From Beijerinckiaceae bacterium (lineage in GTDB: Bacteria; Pseudomonadota; Alphaproteobacteria; Rhizobiales; Beijerinckiaceae), in assembly GCA_027533425.1 (NCBI GenBank), contig JAPZUD010000001.1:248001-312000 (forward strand): a stretch of DNA of 64,000 nt. The letters run 5' to 3'. Of the stretch, positions 42,420 to 50,375 are shown in pieces (positions within the stretch are counted from its first letter, which is position 1; each line of letters opens with the position of its first letter). Position numbers and translations under genes: made by a program. Under the pieces are notes generated by a model, which had not been told where the DNA came from, ran no database searches, and saw nothing but the letters and a program-made list of their open reading frames with translations.

Positions 42420-43439
42420 ATGACCGAATTCACGTCACTCACGCGGGCCCGCTTCCTGCGTTTGGCTGCCGGCGCCTCGCTGGCCGGCCTCGGCGGGTCG
42501 CTCGCCCGTGCCCAGGCTCCAGTCGAACTGCGCTACGGCCATATGAACCCGCCCGCCAGCGCCGCCGGGATCCAGGCGCAGATGCTGGCCGACGAGATTG
42601 CGAAGAACAGCGCCGGCGGCGTCAAGGTCACGGTCTACCCGTCCTCGCAACTCGGCAAGCTGCAGGAGCTGGCGGAAGCTGTCTCCACCGGCAGCATCGC
42701 GCTCTCCCACAACACGGCCGCAGGGATCGGCTCGCTCTACGAGCCCTTCGGTGCGCTGGATACACCCTATCTCTACAAGGACTTCGCCCATCTCATGCGG
42801 GTGATGGATGTCAACGGCCCGGTGCTCAAGACGCTCAACGAGGGGTTGATCAAGGCCGCCGGCGTGCGGGTGCTCTACGCCTATTACTTCGGCACGCGGC
42901 ACCTCACCGCCAACAAGGCGATCCGCGAGCCGGCTGATCTCGCCGGCATGAAGATCCGCGCCATCCCGTTCCCGATCTACAACACGGCGGTGCAGGGCCT
43001 CGGCGCCGTGCCGATCCCGGTGGACTGGTCGGAAGTGCCGACCGCCCTCGCGACGGGCACGGTCAACGGGCAGGAGAACCCGGCCAATGTGATCCTCTCC
43101 TCGAAGCTCTACGAGACGCAGTCGCATATGATGCTGACCGGGCATATCATGAATGCCCAGCTGATCGTCATGAACGAGCGGGTCTGGCAGCGCCTCACGC
43201 CCGCCCAGCGCGACGCGATCTCGGCGGCCGCAGCCAAGGTGTCGAAAGAGGCCTCGGAAATGGTCCGCAAGACCGAATCCGAGGAGATCGAGAAGCTCAA
43301 GGGCCTCAAAATGAACGTGATCGGCCCGGCCGAAGGCCTCAAGGTCGAGGCGTTCCGCGCTTCGGTCGGCAAGCTGGTGCAAGAGCGGTTCGGCGCCAAA
43401 TTTGCCGATCTCTACAAGCAGGTCGCGGCTCTGGGCTGA
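42420..43439 (+). CDS. dctP: TRAP transporter solute receptor (DctP family)
   Basis: 339 residues. A signal peptide with RARFLRLAAGASLAGLGG precedes VELRYGHMNPPASAAGIQAQMLADEI, the opening of the TRAP DctP fold. GMKIRAIPFPIYNTAVQGLGAVPIPVDWSEVPTAL near 180-210 holds the conserved Arg that binds a ligand carboxylate. GGAGGA eight bases upstream sets the ATG at 42420. The ligand is likely a sugar acid in view of the RuBisCO-like protein and kinase that follow. The operon reads dctP-dctQ-dctM-VOC-RLP-kinase. Confidence 0.9.
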   Translation: MTEFTSLTRARFLRLAAGASLAGLGGSLARAQAPVELRYGHMNPPASAAGIQAQMLADEIAKNSAGGVKVTVYPSSQLGKLQELAEAVSTGSIALSHNTAAGIGSLYEPFGALDTPYLYKDFAHLMRVMDVNGPVLKTLNEGLIKAAGVRVLYAYYFGTRHLTANKAIREPADLAGMKIRAIPFPIYNTAVQGLGAVPIPVDWSEVPTALATGTVNGQENPANVILSSKLYETQSHMMLTGHIMNAQLIVMNERVWQRLTPAQRDAISAAAAKVSKEASEMVRKTESEEIEKLKGLKMNVIGPAEGLKVEAFRASVGKLVQERFGAKFADLYKQVAALG

Positions 43440-43460
43440 GCCCGGCCGGGGGAGTTCACG

Positions 43461-43967
43461 ATGATCGGGTTTCTGGAACGCTCCGCAGGCCTTGTCGAGC
43501 GCGTGGCACGGATCTGCGAGCGTCTGGCCATCGGCGCGCTGTTCGTGATGACCGCGCTGGTGACCGCACAGATCATCGGGCGCGAGATCCTCAGCCTCGG
43601 TCTGCCGGCCGTCGAGGAACTCGCGCGCTGGTCGGGCCTGTGCCTTGTTTATCTCGCGGTGCCGCTGCTCTTCCTCCAAGGCCGGCATGTCAGCGTGGAC
43701 ATGGTTCTTGTGAAGCTGCGCGGCCCCCTGCGCAAGGCTGTCGATATCGCGCTTGAATCGCTGACCGTGGCCTTCACGCTCGCTTTCCTTGTAGGCGGTT
43801 GGTTCTTCATGCAGCGCGCCGGGAAATTCTCCACCCCCGCGCTCGGCATGCCGAACCTCATCTTCTATGCCCCGGTCCTGTTCGGGATGGCGCTCAGCAT
43901 GCTGGCTGGGCTGGTGCGTGTCTACCGCACAATCCTCGCGCCGGCGGGGGAGGCGCGGCCATGCTGA
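43461..43967 (+). CDS. dctQ: TRAP transporter small membrane subunit (DctQ)
   Basis: 168 residues with four hydrophobic helices (about 19-40, 55-77, 93-112, 130-150). EILSLGLPAVEELARWSGLCLVYLAV is the typical DctQ motif with the conserved glutamates and arginine. It bridges the receptor with the large membrane subunit. GGGGGAG lies eight bases before the ATG. Its stop overlaps the dctM start as ATGCTGA. Confidence 0.9.
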   Translation: MIGFLERSAGLVERVARICERLAIGALFVMTALVTAQIIGREILSLGLPAVEELARWSGLCLVYLAVPLLFLQGRHVSVDMVLVKLRGPLRKAVDIALESLTVAFTLAFLVGGWFFMQRAGKFSTPALGMPNLIFYAPVLFGMALSMLAGLVRVYRTILAPAGEARPC

Positions 43968-45241
43968 GCCTGACCGTCCTGTGCCTGTTCCTGGTGCTCA
44001 CCCTGATTGGCGCCCCGATTGCGGTGGCCATGGGTTTCTCGGCGGCCTTCGTGATCTGGTGGGGTGATTTCCCGCTCACCGTGATCGCGCAGCGCTCGGT
44101 CAATGCGCTGGATTCCGCGCCGCTTCTTGCGGTGCCGCTCTTCATTTTCGCGGCCGCCCTGTTCAACGAGAGCGGGGTGACGAACCATCTCTTCGCGCTG
44201 GTCCGGCTGGTCGTCGGCCGCATCCGCGGTGGCCTCGGCCACGTTACGGTGCTGACAAACCTCATCTTTTCCGGCATTTCCGGCGCGGCCCTCGCGGATA
44301 TCGGCGCGCTGGGCGGCACCCAGATCCGCCTGATGCGCGAGCAGGGTTACAAGGATGAATTCGCGGCCGGCATCACCATGGCGGCGGCGACGATCGGGCC
44401 GATCTTTCCGCCCTCGATTCCGCTCATCATCTTCGCCACCGCCGCCGAGGTCTCGGCGGTGAAGCTGCTGCTGGCGGGCGTCGTGCCGGCGCTGATCATT
44501 GCAGCCATCCTGATGATCCAGATCGCCATCATGGCCCGCATGCAGAATCTCCCGAAGGATACGATCACCTTTTCCTGGGGCTCCCTGTTCCGGACGGGGC
44601 TCATCGCTTTGCCGGCCTTGATGGCGCCGGTCATCCTGATCGGCGGGCTGGTCAGCGGCATTTTCGGGCCGACCGAAGTCGCGGCGGTCTGTGTCGTCTA
44701 TGCGCTGTTCCTCGGCACCGTCGTCTATCGCGAGCTGACCATCGAGAAGACCATCCGCGCCGCGCGGGAAACCGTCCATTCCACGGCCGGCGTGCTGTTC
44801 ATTGTCGCCTCGGCCGCGCTCTTCGCCTGGGTTTTCACCATCGACCGGGTGCCGACCCTGGCCTCCGAATTCCTGCTCGGCCTCTCCACCAATCCGCTGG
44901 TATTGCTGCTCATCGTCAACGGCCTGCTGCTCGTGGTCGGCATGATCCTCGAATCCATTGCAGCCATCCTGATCCTGGCGCCGATCCTCACGCCGGCCCT
45001 CCTGAAGGCGGGTGTCGATCCCGTCCATCTCGGGCTGGTCGTCGTGCTCAACCTGATGATCGGCCTGCTCACCCCGCCGGTCGGGATGAGCCTCTACATG
45101 GTCTCGATCGTCGGCAAGATGCCGCTCCAGCGGGTGATTGCCGGGGCCGTGCCCTTCCTGATCCCGCTGGTCATCGCGCTGCTCGTCGTCACCTTCTGGC
45201 CGGCCGCCGTCACCTTCCTTCCCAATCTTATCCTGAAATGA
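43961..45241 (+). CDS. dctM: TRAP transporter large membrane subunit (DctM)
   Basis: 426 residues with about 12 hydrophobic helices. LTLIGAPIAVAMGFSAA, GLGHVTVLTNLIFSGISGAALADIGALG and FAAGITMAAATIGPIFPPSIPLIIFA are the hallmark DctM (SiaM-like) regions that form the sodium-driven transport path. The ATG at 43961 overlaps the dctQ gene by seven bases. A downstream gene for a VOC protein starts 13 bases after its stop. Confidence 0.93.
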   Translation: MLSLTVLCLFLVLTLIGAPIAVAMGFSAAFVIWWGDFPLTVIAQRSVNALDSAPLLAVPLFIFAAALFNESGVTNHLFALVRLVVGRIRGGLGHVTVLTNLIFSGISGAALADIGALGGTQIRLMREQGYKDEFAAGITMAAATIGPIFPPSIPLIIFATAAEVSAVKLLLAGVVPALIIAAILMIQIAIMARMQNLPKDTITFSWGSLFRTGLIALPALMAPVILIGGLVSGIFGPTEVAAVCVVYALFLGTVVYRELTIEKTIRAARETVHSTAGVLFIVASAALFAWVFTIDRVPTLASEFLLGLSTNPLVLLLIVNGLLLVVGMILESIAAILILAPILTPALLKAGVDPVHLGLVVVLNLMIGLLTPPVGMSLYMVSIVGKMPLQRVIAGAVPFLIPLVIALLVVTFWPAAVTFLPNLILK

Positions 45242-45254
45242 CGAGGACCATCCC

Positions 45255-45794
45255 ATGAGCCGCTTTTTCGGCCAAGTGCGTCAGGCCGGCTATGTCGTGC
45301 CGGATATCGAGGAGGCGATGCTCTACTGGGCCAACGTGCTCGGCGTCGGGCCGTGGTTCTATGCCGAGCGGGTGCCGGTGGTGAATTTCCGGAGCCGTGG
45401 CGAGCCGTCCTTTCCCGAAACCTCGGTGGCGCTTGCCAATTCCGGCCCCCTCCAGATCGAGTTGATCCAGCCGCGCAACACGGCGCCAAGCATGTATCAG
45501 GACTTCCTGAAGGCTGGTCATACCGGCCTCCAGCATCTGGCCTACTGGACCGAGACCTATGATGCCGATCTCGCCCGCCTGCTGGCGCAGGGATTCACGG
45601 TTGGCATGTCCGGCGAGGTCGGTGAGAATGGTCGCTTCTGCTATTTCGAGACCGGGACCCATCCGGGCGCGGTCATCGAACTGTCCGAGGTGAAGGGGCC
45701 CAAGGGAAAGATGTTCACGCTGATCCGCGAGGCGGCCGAAGGCTGGGATGGCACGGACCCGATCCGTCCCTTCCCGGATCTGAAGAGCCTGTGA
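45255..45794 (+). CDS. VOC-superfamily metal-dependent protein of the TRAP/RLP operon
   Basis: 179 residues. Two beta-alpha-beta-beta-beta modules: the first opens with QVRQAGYVVPDIEEAMLYWANVLGVGPWFYAE, the second with GHTGLQHLAYWTETYDADL and closes with YFETGTHPGAVIELSEV, where the usual metal ligands His and Glu appear. The family includes glyalase-like isomerases, dioxygenases and epimerases. It stands between dctM and the RuBisCO-like gene with gaps of 13 bases, so it is surely co-expressed. The reaction is unknown; isomerisation of a keto-sugar acid is plausible. Confidence 0.8.
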   Translation: MSRFFGQVRQAGYVVPDIEEAMLYWANVLGVGPWFYAERVPVVNFRSRGEPSFPETSVALANSGPLQIELIQPRNTAPSMYQDFLKAGHTGLQHLAYWTETYDADLARLLAQGFTVGMSGEVGENGRFCYFETGTHPGAVIELSEVKGPKGKMFTLIREAAEGWDGTDPIRPFPDLKSL

Positions 45795-45807
45795 CATTGC
45801 CGGTGCC

Positions 45808-47070
45808 ATGACCGAGCGTTTTACGGCTGACTATCTCATCGAGACTGCCGGCGATCCCGCCCGCGCTGCAGAGACCATGGCGGGGGAGCAATCCTCCGGC
45901 ACGTTCGTGGCTGTTCCGGGCGAGACGGCAGAGCTCAAGGCGCGTTTCGCGGCCCGGGTCGAGAGCCTGGAGCTTCTGGATACAGTGGACAGCCCGTCGC
46001 TGCCCGGCGCAGCCCTGCCGAAAGCCGGGGCGCCGAAGCGCTGGCAGCAGGCCCGGGTGCGCCTGTCCTGGCCTCTGGACGTGATCGGGCCCTCCCTGCC
46101 CAACCTCGTCGCCACCATTGCCGGCAATCTCTTTGAGCTGAAGGATTTTTCCGGCCTCCGGCTGATGGATGTCACCCTACCACCGGCTTTCGCCCTGCGC
46201 TATGCCGGGCCGCGCTTCGGCGTTCCGGGCACGCGCCAGCTGGCGGGCGTGAGCGGCCGTCCGCTGATCGGCACCATCATCAAGCCGAGTGTCGGCCTTG
46301 ATCCGGACCAGACCGCCGGTTTTGTCGATGAGCTGGTCACCGGCGGGATCGACTTCATCAAGGATGACGAGCTGCAATCCGATGGCCCGGCCTGTCCGTT
46401 CGAGATGCGGGTGGACCGGGTGATGGCGGTCATCGAGCGCCATGCCGACCGGACGGGACGGCGTGCCATGTTTGCCTTCAACCTGACGGGTGAATTCGAC
46501 GAGATGCGTCGGCGGCATGACCATGTGCTCGCCCGGGGCGGCACCTGCATCATGGCGAGCCTCAATTCGATCGGCCTCGCGGGCATGATCGAACTCGGCC
46601 GGCACAGCCAGCTGCCGATCCATGGCCATCGCAATGGCTGGGGGGCGCTCACCCGCGCACCGATGCTCGGCTGGGCCTTTCCCGCCTGGTCCAAACTCTG
46701 GCGGCTTGCTGGAGTAGATCATTTGCATGTCAATGGGTTGCAGAACAAATTTACAGAGTCGGATGAAAGCGTTATCGCCTCCGCCCGCTCGCTGGGAGAA
46801 CCGCTTTTCTCCTCCCATCCGATGACGGCCATGCCGGTCTTCTCGTCGGGGCAGACCGTCCGGCAGGCCGCCGGCACCTATGCCGCACTCGGCTCCGCAG
46901 ACCTGATCCACGCGGCGGGCGGCGGTATCCTTGCCCATCCCGGCGGTATCGCTGCCGGGGTGGAGGCCTTCCGCGCGGCCTGGGATGCGGCCATGGCCGG
47001 CATGCCCCTCGAGCGCAAGGCCGAGATCAACCCGGCTCTGGCAGCGGCCCTGCGCGCCTATTCCGGCTGA
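45808..47070 (+). CDS. RuBisCO-like protein (form IV), probable OiaX/OiaT-type enzyme
   Basis: 420 residues. The lysine pair of the fold is present: Lys159 in IGTIIKPSVGL and Lys185 in FIKDDELQSDGP (the carbamate lysine with metal ligands Asp187 and Glu188). His272 and His274 (IHGHRNG) are the base/phosphate histidines and GGGILAHPGG near 371 the phosphate site. Loop 6 lacks the GKxEG lysine needed for carboxylation (here HVNGLQNKF), so this is not a true RuBisCO. RLPs of this group act on 3-oxo-isoapionate 4-phosphate as decarboxylase or as transcarboxylase/hydrolase; a kinase of the right family follows three bases later. This substrate fits but is not proven. Confidence 0.88.
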   Translation: MTERFTADYLIETAGDPARAAETMAGEQSSGTFVAVPGETAELKARFAARVESLELLDTVDSPSLPGAALPKAGAPKRWQQARVRLSWPLDVIGPSLPNLVATIAGNLFELKDFSGLRLMDVTLPPAFALRYAGPRFGVPGTRQLAGVSGRPLIGTIIKPSVGLDPDQTAGFVDELVTGGIDFIKDDELQSDGPACPFEMRVDRVMAVIERHADRTGRRAMFAFNLTGEFDEMRRRHDHVLARGGTCIMASLNSIGLAGMIELGRHSQLPIHGHRNGWGALTRAPMLGWAFPAWSKLWRLAGVDHLHVNGLQNKFTESDESVIASARSLGEPLFSSHPMTAMPVFSSGQTVRQAAGTYAALGSADLIHAAGGGILAHPGGIAAGVEAFRAAWDAAMAGMPLERKAEINPALAAALRAYSG

Positions 47071-47073
47071 GCC

Positions 47074-48429
47074 ATGGCGCCGGTCCTGACCTTCTATGGC
47101 GATGATTTCACCGGCTCCTCCGCCGTGATGGAGGTGCTGGCCTTTGCCGGCCTGCCGTCGATCATGTTTCTCGACATCCCCTCCGAGGCGATGCTGGCCC
47201 GGCTCGACGGCATCGCCGCGATCGGCATCGCCGGCATTTCCCGCTCCAAGCCCCCGGACTGGATGGATGCCGAATTGCCGCGCGTCTTTGCCGCCCTTGC
47301 GCGGCTCGGGGCGCCGATCCTCCATTACAAGACCTGCTCGACTTTCGACTCCGCGCCGCATCTCGGCTCGATCGGCCGGGCCATCGAACTCGGTATGGCG
47401 GCGACGGGGGTGACCTTCGTGCCCCTGGTTGTCGGCGCGCCGGCCATCGGCCGCTACCAGATGTTCGGCAATCTCTTCGCGGCGCTCGATGGCATCGGCT
47501 ACCGGCTGGACCGCCACCCGGTCATGGCGCGCCATCCGGCAACGCCCATGCACGAGGCCGATCTCTGCCGCCATCTCGAGGGGCAGACGGCCTTTCCCTC
47601 GGCGGTGGTCGACTGGCGCACGCTGCTCGCGGGGCAGGGGGCGGAAGCGCTCCGCGGCGCCCGCCAGCAGGGTGCGTGCATCATCGCGCTGGACCTGTTC
47701 GACCAGGCAACCCTTGAGCGGGTTGGCGAGATCCTGTGGCAGGAAGCCGGCCAGGCGCCGCTTTATGCCGTCGGCAGCCAGGGCGTCGAATATGCGCTGG
47801 TCGCGCATTTCCGGCGGATCGGGCGGCTGCCGCAGGCGCGGCCACCGGCCGGGTTCGGCCCGGCCGAGCCGCTGCTCGTCGTGTCCGGGTCCTGTTCGGA
47901 AACCACCGCCCGCCAGATCGCCGCAGCCGGCGGGGCGGGGTTCCGTCTGCTGCTGCTGGAGGCCAGCCTCGCGGTTGACCCCGCGAGCTGGTCAGCCGAG
48001 TTGGCGCGCGTCGAGCAGGCCATGCTCGAGACGCTGGCCGCCGGCACCAGCCTTGTCGTGGCCACTGCACGCGGCCCGGCCGATCCGGCGATTGGGCGCT
48101 TCCGCGAACGGCTCGAAACGGCGGGCGTGGCGCCGGGCCCGGTCCATGACCGGATCGGGCAGGGGCTCGGCGGGCTGGTCCGGGCCGCACGGCTGAAGGC
48201 CGGCCTCGGCCGTGCCATCTTTGCCGGAGGCGATACGTCCGGCCATGCCATGCTGGCCCTCGGCGCCGAAGCGCTTGAGCCGCTGGCGCCTTTGGCTGCC
48301 GGCGCGCCGCTCCTGCGCGTGAGGTCGATGGATCCGGCCATCGAGGGGCTGGAAGTTGCGCTCAAGGGCGGCCAGATGGGCGACGAACCTGTCTTTGTCC
48401 GCGCCGCGCGCGGCATCGCCCAGAACTGA
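47074..48429 (+). CDS. Four-carbon acid sugar kinase (DUF1537), probable 3-oxo-isoapionate kinase type
   Basis: 451 residues. The N-terminal FYGDDFTGSSAVMEVL (Asp10-Asp11) is the acid-binding motif and IFAGGDTSGHAMLALG near 395 plus LKGGQMGDEPVF near 430 form the ATP site. It follows the RuBisCO-like gene by three bases. A DUF1537 kinase next to an RLP is the arrangement reported for OiaK, which phosphorylates 3-oxo-isoapionate at C4 before the RLP acts. It is longer than the kinase at 36654 and shares only the family motifs, so the two probably have different substrates. Confidence 0.86.
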   Translation: MAPVLTFYGDDFTGSSAVMEVLAFAGLPSIMFLDIPSEAMLARLDGIAAIGIAGISRSKPPDWMDAELPRVFAALARLGAPILHYKTCSTFDSAPHLGSIGRAIELGMAATGVTFVPLVVGAPAIGRYQMFGNLFAALDGIGYRLDRHPVMARHPATPMHEADLCRHLEGQTAFPSAVVDWRTLLAGQGAEALRGARQQGACIIALDLFDQATLERVGEILWQEAGQAPLYAVGSQGVEYALVAHFRRIGRLPQARPPAGFGPAEPLLVVSGSCSETTARQIAAAGGAGFRLLLLEASLAVDPASWSAELARVEQAMLETLAAGTSLVVATARGPADPAIGRFRERLETAGVAPGPVHDRIGQGLGGLVRAARLKAGLGRAIFAGGDTSGHAMLALGAEALEPLAPLAAGAPLLRVRSMDPAIEGLEVALKGGQMGDEPVFVRAARGIAQN

Positions 48430-48434
48430 CAGCC

Positions 48435-49271
48435 TCAGCTGCGCATCGTTTCGGTCTGTCCGCCATCGACAGGCAGCGCCACGCCGGTGATGAAGCGCGA
48501 CTCGTCGGAAGCGAGGAACAGGGCCGCAGCCGCAATGTCATAGGCCGTGCCCATCTTGCCCATCGGCACGGACTGGTTGCGCTTGGCAATGACTTCCTCG
48601 ACCGAGCCGAAGGAGCCGGCGATCTGCTTGTAGACCAGCGGCGTGTTCATCATCCCGGGGAGGATCGCATTGGCGCGGATGTTCTGCGCGGCGTGATGCA
48701 GCGCAATGGCCTTGGTGGCCTGGATCACGGCGGCCTTGGCAGCGGAATAGATGAAATAGGGATAGCCGGTCCAGCGGATCCCGGCGATCGAGGCGATGTT
48801 GACGAAGACGCCATGGCCTTGCTCGAGAAAGCGCGGCAGCATCACTTTCGCGCTGCGCCAGACCGGGCCGAGATTGAGGTCGATCCCGCGCTGGAAATCA
48901 TCCTCGCCCAGTTCATGCGCGCCGCCGGGAACCACCATCCCGACATTGTTGTGCACGACATCGATGCGCCCGAACCGCGCGACTGTCGCGGTCACGGCGT
49001 CTTCGATCGAGTCCAGCCGGGTCACGTCCGCGGCAAGCGCAATGGCCTCGCCGCCTTCCGCCGCGATCAGCCCGACGGTTTCTTCCGCCGCCTCGGGCTG
49101 GATGTCGATGCAGGCGACGCGTGCGCCTTCTCGGGCATACAGCACAGCCGCCGCCTTGCCATTGCCCCAGCCGGGGCCGGAGGAGCCGGCGCCGAAGACG
49201 ATCACCGTTTTTCCGGCCATGCGGGTGCCGGCGCGATACGGCGGCATCGGGTTCGGGGGAATATGGGTCAT
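48435..49271 (-). CDS. Short-chain dehydrogenase/reductase, divergent from IclR
   Basis: 278 residues. TVIVFGAGSSGPGWGNGKAAAVLYAREGARV is an SDR glycine motif with an unusual insertion (GAGSSGPGWGNG in place of TGGxxGIG); VVHNNVGMVVPG replaces NNAG; the active site tyrosine lies in PYFIYSAAKAAVIQAT (YxxxK). The ATG at 49271 is the first after the promoter region. It is convergent with the kinase gene (five bases between the stops) but divergent from the IclR gene, with two copies of one operator between them, so it belongs to that regulon. Confidence 0.83.
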   Translation of the reverse strand: MTHIPPNPMPPYRAGTRMAGKTVIVFGAGSSGPGWGNGKAAAVLYAREGARVACIDIQPEAAEETVGLIAAEGGEAIALAADVTRLDSIEDAVTATVARFGRIDVVHNNVGMVVPGGAHELGEDDFQRGIDLNLGPVWRSAKVMLPRFLEQGHGVFVNIASIAGIRWTGYPYFIYSAAKAAVIQATKAIALHHAAQNIRANAILPGMMNTPLVYKQIAGSFGSVEEVIAKRNQSVPMGKMGTAYDIAAAALFLASDESRFITGVALPVDGGQTETMRS

Positions 49272-49336
49272 GGCGTGTCTCCCTCGCTCCCGGCCCGCCC
49301 GGTGCTCAAGAGGCCGGGGCAACAGGAGGGCCGAAG

Positions 49337-49351
49337 GTCCATGATATGGAC
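49337..49351. promoter_or_regulatory. IclR operator candidate, copy 1
   Basis: Perfect inverted repeat GTCCAT-GAT-ATGGAC on the SDR side of the divergent promoter region, 66 bases before the SDR start. The arms match copy 2 except for the first base. Confidence 0.6.
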
Positions 49352-49431
49352 TATGTTGGTGTAGATTTCGATTGTCTGACGTCACTGGCTGCAATAGCGT
49401 GCAAAGTCAACGACAATTGATCCAATAGACT

Positions 49432-49446
49432 TTCCATATTATGGAC
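49432..49446. promoter_or_regulatory. IclR operator candidate, copy 2
   Basis: TTCCAT-ATT-ATGGAC, 17 bases before the IclR ATG. The centres of the two copies are 95 bases apart, close to nine helical turns, so one protein could hold both on the same face or form a loop. Position suits autorepression of iclR. Confidence 0.6.
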
Positions 49447-49462
49447 CTTTGATTCCGGGCCG

Positions 49463-50296
49463 ATGACGGATCTCCATCCTGCCGAATCCCTCGGGGCCCA
49501 GAGCCCGATCCGGACGCTGCGGCTGCTCCGGCTGCTTGGCGATGCCGGCACGGCCGGCCTCTCCCTGGCCGGGCTTGTGGCCCAGTCCGGCCTGTCAAAG
49601 CCGACCTGCCGCCGTCTGCTCATCGCGCTGATGGAGGAGGGGATGGCCGTGCAGGATCCGGCCACCCGGCTTTATTTCCTCGGCCGCGAGATCTACCTTC
49701 TCGGCATGGTTGCTGGGGATCGTTACGGCATCCACCGCGTTGCACTCGACAGTGTCACCCGGCTCGCCCAGCGAACCGGCGATGCGGCTTTCCTGCAGGT
49801 GCGCCACGGGGACGACGTGGTCTGCCTCGTCCGGGAGGACGGAACCTTTCCGCTGCGCTCGCACGTCCTGAAGGCGGGGGACAGGCACCTGCTGGGCGCT
49901 GGAGCCGGGCCACTGGCCATTCTCGGCGCCCTGCCGGAAGCTGAGGCCGAGGCGTATCTCGCCGGCCATGCGAGGCCGCTGGCGGAACGCTATCCCGCTC
50001 TTGGGCCGCTCCTGCCTGGCCTTCTCCGCGAAACACGCGAACGGGGCTACAGCCTCAATCGCGGCGTCCTGTTTCCCGGTTCCTGGGGCATGGCGATGGC
50101 CATACGGGGCCCCTCGGGACGGATAGAAGCCTGTCTCTCCCTTGCCGCCGTGGAAAGCCGGATGCAGCCGGACCGCGAGCCCGAACTGGCCGCCCTGCTC
50201 GCCGGGGAGGTGCGGCTTGTCGAGCAGCGCCTCGCGCGGGAGCCGGGCCCGGCCACGCCGCTGCCGGGTTCGACTCGCCGGAAACCCTCGCCATGA
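49463..50296 (+). CDS. IclR-family transcriptional regulator
   Basis: 277 residues. SPIRTLRLLRLLGDAGTAGLSLAGLVAQSGLSKPTCRRLLIALMEEG is the winged helix; the effector domain shows the YFLGREIYLLG and GDRHLLGAGAGPLAILGALP motifs of IclR. It is divergent from the SDR gene and followed by an acyl-CoA synthetase gene after 79 bases. The two shared TCCAT-N3-ATGGA sites strongly suggest it controls both directions. Effector unknown. Confidence 0.88.
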   Translation: MTDLHPAESLGAQSPIRTLRLLRLLGDAGTAGLSLAGLVAQSGLSKPTCRRLLIALMEEGMAVQDPATRLYFLGREIYLLGMVAGDRYGIHRVALDSVTRLAQRTGDAAFLQVRHGDDVVCLVREDGTFPLRSHVLKAGDRHLLGAGAGPLAILGALPEAEAEAYLAGHARPLAERYPALGPLLPGLLRETRERGYSLNRGVLFPGSWGMAMAIRGPSGRIEACLSLAAVESRMQPDREPELAALLAGEVRLVEQRLAREPGPATPLPGSTRRKPSP

Positions 50297-50375
50297 GGCA
50301 GGATCATGTCATCAGCAGCAGTCCTTGCATCTGCGCTGCCCTTGCCGATCCAGTCACGATTATGGAGTGCCTGAA

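Noticed and set aside
45808-47070. True carbon-fixing RuBisCO
   Set aside because: Loop 6 has no GKxEG lysine, the chain is shorter than form I-III large subunits, and no small subunit or phosphoribulokinase is nearby. RuBisCO-like protein is the better call.
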